A stretch of 64,000 nt of DNA from NCBI GenBank assembly GCA_004193285.1, contig SECP01000029.1, positions 37,352 through 101,351 of the forward strand, read 5' to 3'. This document shows positions 51,838 through 60,260 of the stretch, piece after piece. Both the position numbers and the translations under genes were made by a program. Every line of letters begins with the position of its first letter. Positions within the stretch are counted from its first letter, which is position 1. This DNA is from Myxococcales bacterium. GTDB lineage: Bacteria; Myxococcota_A; Polyangia; Polyangiales; Polyangiaceae. Under the pieces are notes generated by a model. The model had not been told where the DNA came from. It saw only the letters and a list, made by a program, of their open reading frames with translations, and searched no databases.

Positions 51838-53669
51838 ACCCCGCCGACGAGCCACGCGAACGCGGGAACCAGCACTTCTTCCGGGGAAGCCCCGCCGCTC
51901 TTAGCGCTGGTGGTCCCCGTCTCCATCGCGTCTAGCTTGAAGCCGTGATCGCCGAACACGATCGCGAGGGTTCGTGCCGGGAGACGAGCGAGCTGGGCCG
52001 ACAGCACTTCCGCGAGCTCGTCGGCCAGGTCGTCCAGGCGCTCCGCCTCGTGATCGCCGGGCTCCATGAGCCGAGCCTCGACGAGGTCGAGCTTCAGCAA
52101 ATCGCGATGGCCGACCTTCACGCGCCGCAAGCTGCGCGCGTTTTGGCCACGCGCGACCGGGATCTCCGAGGTGACCTCGCCGGTCCAAGTCTTGAGCGCC
52201 TCGGGGCCGCGTCCAAGCAGCTCGAGCTGAACGGACGAGGTGGAGGGGAGGGCGCTCCAGAGCAGCAAGCGCTCGGTGAGCGCTACCTCTTGAGCCATAC
52301 GCCAGCGGACGCGCTGCTCGACCCGCAGGCCCAGATCGAAGCGCATGCCGTCGACCGCGATGAGCTCCACCCGGCGCGCGCCGTGCAAGCGGCCGATGCG
52401 GAGGGCAATCTCGGGTAAGTCCAGCACCATGCTCGGGCGCTTGCCACGCACGCACAGCGCCGCGAACGCCTCGCGGTAGCTTTGCTCGAAGGCGGTTGCC
52501 CAGGTCGTCGCTACTTGCTGGGCGGACGCGTCGCCGATGCCGCGAGCGAGGGCGTCACACAGCGGAACGTAGGCGCTCACGAACATGCGCTCGATCACGC
52601 TGAGCGGCTTGGGCCCGCGCGCCATCGAGAGCTCGCTCGCCCAGGTGCGCCAATCGGTGTCGGCCGAAGGATAGAGCGGACCGCGCTCGAAGGGCTCCGG
52701 AGGCACTGGGCTGGGCTCGAGCGCGATCTCCGGCTCCTCCGGCAGAAGCGGTGGCAAAGCGGCCTCGGCGACCCGCGGAGGCGCGGCAAAAGCCGCCAAG
52801 TCCGGCGGAGAGAGGTCGATGCCGGAGATGGAGCTCGGCGGAGGTGTGATCGCCTCCAGCACGTCGCTCTCGGCGGTCGCGGCGGGCACGGCGGTCGCGG
52901 CGGGCACCGCGGGCACGGCGGCCAGCATGACCGGCGGCGGCACGACCGTGTCGGCCTCGTGCTCGTCTTCCGTAGGGAGCTCCACCGTCCTCACCTCGAC
53001 TGCGGGCGGCGGCTCGCTGGCTTCCATCGCGGCGGCGCTGCGGGCCACTGCGGGCGCCACGCAGGGAGGCGGCGCGGTCTCCAGGCAGACGATCGCGTTG
53101 GGCGCGCTTCCTGGCATCAGCTCGTGCAGCGGGATGGGCACCGTGAAGACCCGGAGCCCCCGGTCCGCTCCGTTCAAGTAGAGCCGCAGCGGGTGGAGCG
53201 CGGCCGCGGTCAGCAGGTAGCGCAGCACCGCGCTGTCCTCGGTATCGAGGGTGTGGTCGATATCCGCCATGCCGCCGAGCGTGCCCAAGCCGATCGCGAC
53301 GCCGCGCAGCTCCACGAGCCGCGCTCGGTAGAGCTGGTCCGCGAGCGAGAGCGCAAGATCGGTGGCCGCGGCGACGCCGGGCGGGCAGGCGCCTCGGCGT
53401 TCGAGAGCCTGCTCCACGGCGGCTTCGATCAAGACGCCAAGCCGGCCGCGATGACCCGGGCCCGGCGCCTCCAGCTGAACGGTAAGAAATCCTTCGGCGT
53501 CCGCTTCGCTCAGGAGGTCCGCCATGGCGCTCGGCCCGACGAAGCGCGCCTCGCCGACGTACGTGGACTTCTTCGGACCCGAGGCCGGAGTGGCATTCTC
53601 CGACGGGTTTTGTGCCCCGCTGCTGGTGTCAAGGGCTTGGGCCGACTCGATCATGTCGACAAGTTGCAA
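51831..53669 (-). CDS. Stand-alone protein with PglZ-like alkaline-phosphatase-fold C-terminus
   Basis: 612 aa. The N-terminal third (about 38-190) is a compact alpha/beta region of unknown type, residues about 195-335 are Pro/Ala-rich and low complexity. From about 340 on it follows the PglZ/alkaline-phosphatase-superfamily order: LIAVDGMRFD (436-445, metal-site Asp), LPSTSS (474-479, candidate Ser/Thr nucleophile), IVFGDHGFKL (570-579, Asp-His metal site) and GGASPEEVLVPAFAW (592-606). In PglZ the last motif is preceded by a metal-ligand His; here it is S591, so the site may be degenerate. BREX genes (pglX, brxL) are absent nearby. Role unknown: phosphatase/phosphodiesterase or a binding protein. 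Confidence 0.7.
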   Translation of the reverse strand: MQLVDMIESAQALDTSSGAQNPSENATPASGPKKSTYVGEARFVGPSAMADLLSEADAEGFLTVQLEAPGPGHRGRLGVLIEAAVEQALERRGACPPGVAAATDLALSLADQLYRARLVELRGVAIGLGTLGGMADIDHTLDTEDSAVLRYLLTAAALHPLRLYLNGADRGLRVFTVPIPLHELMPGSAPNAIVCLETAPPPCVAPAVARSAAAMEASEPPPAVEVRTVELPTEDEHEADTVVPPPVMLAAVPAVPAATAVPAATAESDVLEAITPPPSSISGIDLSPPDLAAFAAPPRVAEAALPPLLPEEPEIALEPSPVPPEPFERGPLYPSADTDWRTWASELSMARGPKPLSVIERMFVSAYVPLCDALARGIGDASAQQVATTWATAFEQSYREAFAALCVRGKRPSMVLDLPEIALRIGRLHGARRVELIAVDGMRFDLGLRVEQRVRWRMAQEVALTERLLLWSALPSTSSVQLELLGRGPEALKTWTGEVTSEIPVARGQNARSLRRVKVGHRDLLKLDLVEARLMEPGDHEAERLDDLADELAEVLSAQLARLPARTLAIVFGDHGFKLDAMETGTTSAKSGGASPEEVLVPAFAWLVGGVH

Positions 53670-54016
53670 AACTCGCGACGTTTGGCCCAGTTTTCTGCCA
53701 ACAGAGCGCTGCCCAGCCGTTGACGGAGCCGCTAGCCGTCCATAAGATCATCTCCGGCTCCCTCTGCGGGGTGCGCGAGTCCGTAGTAACGAATCCCTGA
53801 TAGTAATCGAACCGGGAGATGAGTCCCTGGTGGAGAGCAGGCCCGGATTTTCTCACCGGGAAGCCAGAAGCCGGGGAATGAAGAGTCTCCCACCTAGCTA
53901 CGCTAGGGGTTCGCACTACAACCATGACTTCGCGGCCCAAGCGGTAAGTTGCCTTTGAACGGGCTGGCGTTTTTCGCTGGCCCGTTCGCCTTGATACCGA
54001 TTACCGTGCCACGGCA
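53670..54016. other. Intergenic region with several stable inverted repeats (possible structured RNA)
   Basis: 347 bases between divergent genes. Within 53814-53891, GGGAGA pairs with TCTCCC, enclosing the hairpin CCCGG/CCGGG (53842-53860). Next come CCTAGC-TAC-GCTAGG (53893-53907) and a long stem at 53958-53986. The sequence style, with many short stems and purine-rich joints, differs from coding DNA. It is not a tRNA, tmRNA or RNase P that I recognise. A structured leader or small RNA is one reading; a mobile-element remnant is another. Confidence 0.4.
53958..53986 (+). terminator. Stable hairpin upstream of the cupredoxin-like gene
   Basis: AACGGGCTGGCG, loop TTTTT, CGCTGGCCCGTT: 12 pairs including two G-T wobbles. 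It ends 30 bases before the start at 54017, so it may be the terminator of an upstream small RNA or a leader hairpin. Confidence 0.4.
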
Positions 54017-54814
54017 ATGAGCACGCTTCGGACTCTGTCATGGCGACGTTGGGGAGCGGGGGTTGGTTTCTCGGTGTTGGCGCTGCTGGCGTTACCGTCG
54101 AGCGCTGACGCTGCGCGCGTCAAAGGCAAGCTCGAGGGCTTTCGTTTGCTGCGTAACCCCGTGTGGGCCGAAGCCAAGGAGACGAACAATCACGGCTTCT
54201 CGTTCCGTGAGCCCGTGCCCACGGTGCGCTCCGAGTTCCGCCGGCCGTTTCCGCACATCCCCAAGGAGCTGTGCGTGGCGCTACTCGCCGCGACGCCGCA
54301 GCCCGCACCGAAGCCGATCCTGATCCGCGTCGGCGGTGGGCGCACCACGCCGGTCACGATCGTGGTCGTGCCGGGGACGCGCTTGACCTTCCAAAATACG
54401 GACCCGTTCAAGCACCGCCTCTACGGGGTGGACCAGAAGACGTTCGCGCCGGCCGATCAGGGCCACGGCGCATCGCGCGATTGGACGCCGTCCACCCCCG
54501 GCGTTTACGAGATTAGGGACGAGGCCGCGCCCAGCTTGCGGATGTGGATCGTCGCCGAGCCAACGGTGGCGAGCGTCACGTATCCTTCGCTGAAGGGCGA
54601 GTTCGCGGTGAACGTGGAAACGCCCGGTGAGTACACGCTCCAGGCGTTCTTCGCGGGTAAGAAGGTCGGTGAAGCCGTGCCCGTGAAGGTGGACGCGGCC
54701 GACGTGGACCTGCGCGCTGCGATCAAAGTGATGGATCAAAAGACCGCCGACGCCGAAGAAAAGGCCAGTGACGAGAAGGCCGCCAAGGCCCAAAAAGCGC
54801 AGGACGCCAAGTAA
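54017..54814 (+). CDS. Exported cupredoxin-like protein
   Basis: 265 aa with a signal peptide (about 1-33, ending ADA-AR). The region about 112-195 follows the plastocyanin-type order: PVTIVVVPGTRLTFQNTD, PFKHRLYGV, PSTPGVYEIRDEAAPSLRMW; the usual copper-site His-Cys-Met triad is incomplete (no Cys), so copper binding is uncertain. A second small beta domain follows (GEFAVNVETPGEYTLQAFF), and the tail is Lys/Asp/Ala-rich and helical. It is 3 bases upstream of the Cache-like membrane protein gene and probably belongs to its operon. Confidence 0.72.
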   Translation: MSTLRTLSWRRWGAGVGFSVLALLALPSSADAARVKGKLEGFRLLRNPVWAEAKETNNHGFSFREPVPTVRSEFRRPFPHIPKELCVALLAATPQPAPKPILIRVGGGRTTPVTIVVVPGTRLTFQNTDPFKHRLYGVDQKTFAPADQGHGASRDWTPSTPGVYEIRDEAAPSLRMWIVAEPTVASVTYPSLKGEFAVNVETPGEYTLQAFFAGKKVGEAVPVKVDAADVDLRAAIKVMDQKTADAEEKASDEKAAKAQKAQDAK

Positions 54815-54817
54815 ATC

Positions 54818-56461
54818 ATGCTCGCTTCACGCTTCTGGTACGTGGTTTTGGGCCTCTTGGTCGGCCTCGCGACCTTCCTCTTGTTCCTCGCGACGAGCAT
54901 GTACAACCGCGCGGGCGCCCGCGCGATGGGCGAGGCGCTCTCGTCCGACAGCCAGGTCGTCAATTGGTACCTGAGCAACGACGCGCGCCAGCGCTCGGCG
55001 CAGCTCATCTCGTTCGGTATCGATCAGGACATCGCCAAGTCGCTCGCCAAGTCGAGCGACAACGAGCAGAAGGTGCCGGAGGAGGCGCGCGAGAAGGCGC
55101 TCGCCGGCTTGAAAAAGGTGAGCGCGGGCATCCCCGCGGACCAAGCGTTCGACGCGGTGTTCGCGGTGGACCAGCATGGCCGCGTGGTCGCCCACCTCGG
55201 CTACGAGCAGGCGTCTGGTAATCAAGACTTCGAGCTCGGCGGCTACCCGGTGGTGGCGGACGCGCTGCGCGGCTACATCCGCGACGACACCTTGGTGCTG
55301 GACCGCATCTACCGCGTCGTGGCGCGGCCGGTCGAGGCGGACACGTCTCAGCTCCCCGCCGGCGCGATCGTCGGTGCGCGCATTCTGGACGATCGCTTCG
55401 CCCGCGAGCTCTCTTCGCGGACCGGCGCCGCGATCGCGTTTTACACCGCGGGCGCGCGGGTATCTTCCGGCGCCCCGGAGTCCTTCAACTCGGCCCAGCT
55501 CGACCAGATCGTGAGCGATTTCTCTTCGCTGGAGAGCGACGAGGAGTACCAGGCCAAGGGGCGCAGCAAGATCCGGACGATCGCGGGTATGGTCGGCGTG
55601 CAGTACTCCAAGCTGCCCGGCGAGGCTTGGAAGCTCGGCGCGGGCTACGCGGTGGCGCGCGAGCCCAAGGCCGTGGAGGGTCCCCTCGGATTCTTGAAGA
55701 AGGCCGACGACCAGGACAAGGCCAACGCGCACGTCGGTTTGGCGGTGGGCATCGCGCTGGCGGCCGCGCTCATTGGCATCGCCTTCACCCTGCTGGAGCA
55801 CACCCGACCGATTCACAACTTCCGTCTGGAGGTGCTCAAGCTCGCCAAGGGTGAGTCGGACCAACTGCAGCCGAGCCGGTTCCGCGGCGTGTTCCGCCGG
55901 ATCGCTTCGGATTTGAACGACGGCGTGGACAAGATCCTCTCCAAGGGCGGCGGCCCGCGGCGGGGCCCTGCGGATCTGAAGGAGGTGCTGGGTGACTTGC
56001 CCGCAGAGCCGCAAATGAGCGCCTTCAGCTTCCCCGGCGAGAACATGCCGGCGGCGCCTTCCGTGAACCTCCCGAACAGCGCGCCCATCGCCACGCCGAA
56101 GGGGCTACCCACGGCGCCCGGTCGTTTGCCTCGCCCGCCCGGTCGCCCCGGGGGCGCTGCCAACTTGGACTCCACCATGGAGGCGGCTACGGACATGCCC
56201 GCGAGCGGCGGCCCGGCCATGGCAGGTTGGGGCGGTGAAACGTCCGAGCCTGCGGAGTGGCGCCAGGTCTATCAGGACTTCGTCGCGCTCAAGCAGCAGT
56301 GCGGCGAGAGCACGGACGGCTTCACCTACGACAAGTTCGAATCCACCCTCAAAAAGAACCGCGACACGCTCATGAACCGCCACGGCGCCAAGCGCGTGAA
56401 GTTCAGTGTCTATGTCAAAGAGGGTAAGGCGGCGCTGAAGGCGACGCCGCTGAAGGACTAA
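54818..56461 (+). CDS. Membrane protein with extracellular sensor-like domain (MXAN_5187-like)
   Basis: 547 aa. Membrane segment at about 5-27, an exported region about 28-295 with PAS/Cache-like traits (VFAVDQHGRVVAHLGYEQAS, RIYRVVARPVE, LDDRFARELSSRTGAAIAFY), a second membrane segment at about 307-327, then a Pro-rich cytoplasmic linker and a small C-terminal domain (about 470-547, VYQDFVALKQQCGES, YDKFESTLKKNRDTLMNRHG, VKFSVYVKEGKAALKATP) that I recognise as the MXAN_5187-type C-terminus found in myxobacteria. Function unknown; a one-protein signalling or motility-related sensor is possible. Confidence 0.75.
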   Translation: MLASRFWYVVLGLLVGLATFLLFLATSMYNRAGARAMGEALSSDSQVVNWYLSNDARQRSAQLISFGIDQDIAKSLAKSSDNEQKVPEEAREKALAGLKKVSAGIPADQAFDAVFAVDQHGRVVAHLGYEQASGNQDFELGGYPVVADALRGYIRDDTLVLDRIYRVVARPVEADTSQLPAGAIVGARILDDRFARELSSRTGAAIAFYTAGARVSSGAPESFNSAQLDQIVSDFSSLESDEEYQAKGRSKIRTIAGMVGVQYSKLPGEAWKLGAGYAVAREPKAVEGPLGFLKKADDQDKANAHVGLAVGIALAAALIGIAFTLLEHTRPIHNFRLEVLKLAKGESDQLQPSRFRGVFRRIASDLNDGVDKILSKGGGPRRGPADLKEVLGDLPAEPQMSAFSFPGENMPAAPSVNLPNSAPIATPKGLPTAPGRLPRPPGRPGGAANLDSTMEAATDMPASGGPAMAGWGGETSEPAEWRQVYQDFVALKQQCGESTDGFTYDKFESTLKKNRDTLMNRHGAKRVKFSVYVKEGKAALKATPLKD

Positions 56462-56556
56462 CGCGCGCCCCCGCCGGACTCCTTGCCCGTTGACGCGGGG
56501 CTCGACAATCCCCACGATTGACGCTGGTTCTTGCCTCTGTCAGGAAGCCAGCGTCC

Positions 56557-57519
56557 ATGTCCGATCCCCGTCTGCACAAGGTCCTCATCATTGGTTCCGG
56601 CCCCGCCGGCCTCACGGCCGCCATCTACGCCGCGCGCGCGAACTTGCAGCCGCTCTGCGTGGAAGGCTTCAACGCCGGCGGTCTCATTCCGGGTGGCCAG
56701 CTGATGTTCACGAGCGACGTGGAGAACTTCCCTGGCTTCCCTACCTCGGTGTCAGGCCAGGATTTGATGCTTCGGTTCCGGCAGCAGGCCGAGCATCAGG
56801 GCACCGAGATCATCACCGCGGACGTTCAGAAGGTGGACTTCTCGCAGCGCCCCTTCAAGGTCTGGGTAGGGGAGGACGAGAACATCCTCCACCTGGCAGA
56901 GACGGTCATCATCTCCACCGGCGCGCGCGCCAACTACCTCGGGCTGGAGAGCGAGCACGTGCTGAAGAACAAGGGCGTGAGCGCCTGCGCGGTGTGTGAC
57001 GGCGCGCTGTTCCGCGGCGAGAACGTCGCGGTGGTCGGCGGCGGCGATACGGCGATGGAGGAGGCCAGCTACCTCGCCGGTCTCTGCAAGCACGTCACGC
57101 TGCTCCACCGTCGGGACGAGTTCCGCGCCTCCAAGGCGATGGAGAAGCGCGTCATGGAGAACCCCAAGATCACCGTGCTCCGCTCTCACGTCGTGACCGA
57201 GGTCATGGACGTGAAGCAGGACCGCGTGACGGGCCTGAAGGTTCAGGACCTCAAATCCGGCGACCACAAGACGTTGGACGTTGGCGCTCTGTTCGTCGCC
57301 ATCGGCCACACGCCGATGACGGACCTCTTCAAGGGCCAGCTGGACATGCATCCGAACGGCTACCTGAAGGTGGAAGTCGGCAGCACCCGGACCAACGTGC
57401 CCGGCGTGTTCGCGGCCGGTGACGTCGCGGACTTCACCTACCGTCAGGCGGTCACCGCCGCTGGCACCGGCTGCATGGCCGCGCTGGACGCCGAGCGCTT
57501 CCTCGCGGCTCAGCACTGA
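56557..57519 (+). CDS. trxB: Thioredoxin reductase
   Basis: 320 aa FAD/NADPH disulfide reductase. FAD motif GSGPAGLTAAIYAARA (13-28), redox Cys pair C144/C147 in SACAVCDGA, NADPH motif GGGDTAMEEA (161-170) with HRRDEFRAS (184-192) for the 2'-phosphate, and the second FAD motif FAAGDV (285-290). The ATG at 56557, with AGGAAG upstream, starts one helix before the FAD motif; the longer open frame adds 13 unlikely residues. It is followed 3 bases later by the uracil-DNA glycosylase gene. Confidence 0.97.
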   Translation: MSDPRLHKVLIIGSGPAGLTAAIYAARANLQPLCVEGFNAGGLIPGGQLMFTSDVENFPGFPTSVSGQDLMLRFRQQAEHQGTEIITADVQKVDFSQRPFKVWVGEDENILHLAETVIISTGARANYLGLESEHVLKNKGVSACAVCDGALFRGENVAVVGGGDTAMEEASYLAGLCKHVTLLHRRDEFRASKAMEKRVMENPKITVLRSHVVTEVMDVKQDRVTGLKVQDLKSGDHKTLDVGALFVAIGHTPMTDLFKGQLDMHPNGYLKVEVGSTRTNVPGVFAAGDVADFTYRQAVTAAGTGCMAALDAERFLAAQH

Positions 57520-57522
57520 GGC

Positions 57523-58356
57523 ATGTCGGGCGAGCTCGACCCCCTGTCCGAGCTCCGCTTCCTGAGCGAAGCCTTGCGAGCGCACGCCGAATGGCAACAG
57601 GCGTGCGGTGCGCACGCGCTCCCGGCAGACGTGCCCGTAGCGCGGCCGCAGCCTCCCGAGCTCACGGCGGCCGCTCCGGTGGCTGCTCAACCGCCGCCGG
57701 CGCCCGAGCTTCGTGTGGCGGCGGCGGAAGCTGCACCGCGCGCGGCGCCAGCGCTGGCGCTCACGCTTGACCCCGCAGAGCGACAACACCGTCTGTCGTT
57801 GCTCGCGGAGCAGGTGAAGGGGTGCACTCAGTGCGCGCTTCACGAGGCGCGCACGCAGACGGTGTTCTCTCGTGGCAACGGGTCCTCGGGCCTGTGCTTC
57901 GTGGGAGAGGGGCCGGGCGCCGACGAGGACGCTCAGGGCTTCCCGTTCGTCGGAGCCGCAGGGCAGCTGCTAGACCGAATGATCGCGGCGATGGGCATCG
58001 CGCGTGACGACGTTTACGTGTGCAACATCGTCAAGTGCCGGCCGCCGCAGAATCGCACGCCGGAGCCCGCCGAGATGAGCTCGTGCATGCCTTACCTCAC
58101 CGAGCAGCTCGCCCTCGTCGAGCCCCAGGTCATCGTGGCGCTCGGAAAGACGGCGGTTCAGGGCCTTTTCGGCAGCGTGGAGAGCATCACTCGCATCCGC
58201 GGCCGGTGGCGCCTCTATCAGGGGCGCATCGCGGTGATGCCGACCTTCCACCCCGCGTACTTGCTTCGCAATCCGGCCGGGAAGCGTGAAGTGTGGGCCG
58301 ATTTGCAGCTGGTGCTGAAACACCTCGGCCGCACCGTGCCCGGTAAGGGCGCCTGA
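57523..58356 (+). CDS. Uracil-DNA glycosylase, family 4 (iron-sulfur)
   Basis: 277 aa. The first 85 residues are Pro/Ala-rich and non-conserved. The catalytic part carries motif A GEGPGADEDAQGFPFVG (128-144) and motif B HPAYLLRN (243-250). The four [4Fe-4S] ligands C101, C104, C172 and C188 have spacings of 71 and 16, as in the Thermus enzyme (13, 16, 84, 100). It removes uracil from DNA to start base-excision repair. Its close position behind trxB suggests one transcript. Confidence 0.94.
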   Translation: MSGELDPLSELRFLSEALRAHAEWQQACGAHALPADVPVARPQPPELTAAAPVAAQPPPAPELRVAAAEAAPRAAPALALTLDPAERQHRLSLLAEQVKGCTQCALHEARTQTVFSRGNGSSGLCFVGEGPGADEDAQGFPFVGAAGQLLDRMIAAMGIARDDVYVCNIVKCRPPQNRTPEPAEMSSCMPYLTEQLALVEPQVIVALGKTAVQGLFGSVESITRIRGRWRLYQGRIAVMPTFHPAYLLRNPAGKREVWADLQLVLKHLGRTVPGKGA

Positions 58357-58420
58357 GCGCGTAGTAGGGACCCGGGCAGGGGCTCAGCGTCGGTTCACGA
58401 CCCGAGCCCCCTCGTCTGGC

Positions 58421-60172
58421 TCACAAACCGTAGACGACGCCGACCGACGGCTGCAGCACGGGGCCGGATGACCCGAGCATGTACAAGAAGTTGAAGTTCG
58501 CCTGGATGCCGATTTGCGGCTTGATGGCGTAGACCACGCCGCCGCCGACCGCGATGAACCCCTGGCCGAGCTTCTTCCACGCATCCACCTTGCGCGTGGT
58601 CAGGTCACCAGGAGCCGTCGACGGCCCGCCGCTCGAGCAATCCGCCGGCGGCGCATTGCCAGACCGATCCGGCGCGCTGCAGTCGAACACGGTGACCTTC
58701 ACCTTGGCGTCCACCTGGGCCATGCCGCCGCCAGCGAACACGTACGGCCGGAAGCCAACCTTGCTCAGTGGACGGATCCAGTAGGTGAGGCGCGCTTCTG
58801 CGTGGAACGGCAAGAAGTTGATCTTGCCGCTTTGCTCGCCGGTCGTGCCGTCCACCGTCACGGCGGGGGGACCGCCCGAGAACGCGTAGCCGACGCGCAA
58901 GCCCGCCGTGAAGTTGGCCGTGAATGCGCGATCGAAGCTCAGCAGGAGGCGCTGAGTCGCGAGCGCGGTGCCCTTGGCGATGCCGGTGCCAGGGTAGGGC
59001 GGGCCGCCGTAAGCCGACGTGCGGCTACCCGCGTCGTAGCACTCGTAGCCGCCGTCTTCCCCGCACACGTTGGAGCCGCCGATGATGGCGATGTCCTGAG
59101 CAAAGTGCAGACCAAGCCAGTTCTTGGGGTACGGGCCCGAAGCCGAGCCTCCGTCGCTGCCCACGTCGCACTTGCCTTCCGTGCACTTACCGGTGCTGCA
59201 GTCGTTGTCCGACTCGCAGCTTGGCGCTGTCTCGCAGACGCCGCTCTCGCACAGGAGACCCTGCTTGCACTCGGTGGAGTTCTCGCACTTGCCGCCCCAG
59301 TCCACGTTGCCGCGGTTGCTGGAGGTGCCGCAGCCCGGAAAGTCCGGCGGGCACTCGGCCGAGTCCGCGCAGCGCGCGGGGGCGGCTTCGCCCGTGAAGG
59401 CGGGAGGCTCGCCCGTGACTGCCTCGCCCATCGTGTAGTTGATGGGCTTGTTCTTGGAGCCCCAATTGTCGATGGTCTCGCCGGCGGCGTCTTTGGCGCG
59501 CGCGTAGACCTTGAGGTCCCCGGCGCTCTTGGTGTCGTTGCAAGGGATCTCGCCGCGGAAGACTTCGCCCTTCTTGGTCATCTTGACCGTCTTCCAGTCG
59601 CCCCCGAACGGCTTGTACCGAAGCTCCACGCCCGCCGCCTCTTCGTCCGAAGCGCACTCGACTGGAATGGGTCGGCGCGTTTGCACCTCCATCGCGTCCG
59701 GCGTGCACTTCATGCCACCAGGGCCCTCTTCTTCCCCGCCCGCCGGGGCCGCAGGCGCCTCTGCCGGGGCCGCAGGAGGAGTAGCCGCCCCGCCCGCGCC
59801 GCCGGCGCCGTCGAACGTCTTCTGCGTCTCGGGGGTGGCGAGCGCGGTGTCCAGCTTCACCTGCGGGTCCGTCGCGATCGCCTTCTGGAATGCCTCTTTC
59901 GCACCGGCCTGGTCGTTCTTGCCGCTGCCGCGAACGATGCCGACATACATCCACGCGCGCGCGATGACCTGGGGGCTGCACTTGTCGCCGCACGCCTGGA
60001 CGGTGCCAGTGAGCACCCCCTCGGCCTTGTCGAAATCGGTGGCGAGGTAGTGCTCGTTGATGGCCTCGTCGATCTTCTTGTTCGCCGCGTTGTCGCGCGT
60101 GAACTGCGCGGACGCGGGCAAGGCCAGGGTGAGCAGGAGACAGAGCAAACGGAGCGACAAGCGGCGGTACAC
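58421..60172 (-). CDS. Exported Cys-rich protein with C-terminal outer-membrane beta-barrel
   Basis: 583 aa from a GTG at 60172 that begins a signal peptide (VYRRLSLRLLCLLLTLALPA, cleavage near ASA-QF); a longer frame adds Pro-rich residues. Residues about 20-130 are TPR-like helices (WMYVGIVRGSGKNDQAGAKE). A beta region (about 150-260) is followed by a Cys-rich segment with CADSAECPPDFPGC, CENSTECKQGLLCESGVC and CESDNDCSTGKC, probably disulfide-bonded. The last 220 residues have the alternating pattern of an outer-membrane barrel (SFDRAFTANFTAGLRVGYAF, ARLTYWIRPLSK, RPYVFAGGGMAQ) ending in VGVVYGL. A surface adhesin or assembly factor is possible. Confidence 0.72.
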   Translation of the reverse strand: MYRRLSLRLLCLLLTLALPASAQFTRDNAANKKIDEAINEHYLATDFDKAEGVLTGTVQACGDKCSPQVIARAWMYVGIVRGSGKNDQAGAKEAFQKAIATDPQVKLDTALATPETQKTFDGAGGAGGAATPPAAPAEAPAAPAGGEEEGPGGMKCTPDAMEVQTRRPIPVECASDEEAAGVELRYKPFGGDWKTVKMTKKGEVFRGEIPCNDTKSAGDLKVYARAKDAAGETIDNWGSKNKPINYTMGEAVTGEPPAFTGEAAPARCADSAECPPDFPGCGTSSNRGNVDWGGKCENSTECKQGLLCESGVCETAPSCESDNDCSTGKCTEGKCDVGSDGGSASGPYPKNWLGLHFAQDIAIIGGSNVCGEDGGYECYDAGSRTSAYGGPPYPGTGIAKGTALATQRLLLSFDRAFTANFTAGLRVGYAFSGGPPAVTVDGTTGEQSGKINFLPFHAEARLTYWIRPLSKVGFRPYVFAGGGMAQVDAKVKVTVFDCSAPDRSGNAPPADCSSGGPSTAPGDLTTRKVDAWKKLGQGFIAVGGGVVYAIKPQIGIQANFNFLYMLGSSGPVLQPSVGVVYGL

Positions 60173-60260
60173 GTGGATTCCTCTTGGGGGGAGTGCTTGG
60201 TGATCTGGGGCCCGCGGTCGCGGGGGGGATGGTGCAGTGGAGGCAGGGCGGCTTAGCAGC

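Noticed and set aside
51650..51904. 84 aa plus-strand gene in the RND-PglZ gap
   Set aside because: Arg-rich, overlaps the terminator hairpin and the convergent gene end.
51831..53669. BREX defence locus
   Set aside because: Only a PglZ-like domain is present; neighbours are an efflux operon and envelope genes, no pglX, brxA/B/C/L.
53814..53891. tRNA gene
   Set aside because: Has an acceptor-like outer stem but no T-arm GTTCRA loop, anticodon arm or CCA context in the right spacing.
58514..60256. 580 aa plus-strand frame opposite the Cys-rich barrel gene
   Set aside because: Shadow frame; the minus-strand gene has a signal peptide and ordered Cys motifs.
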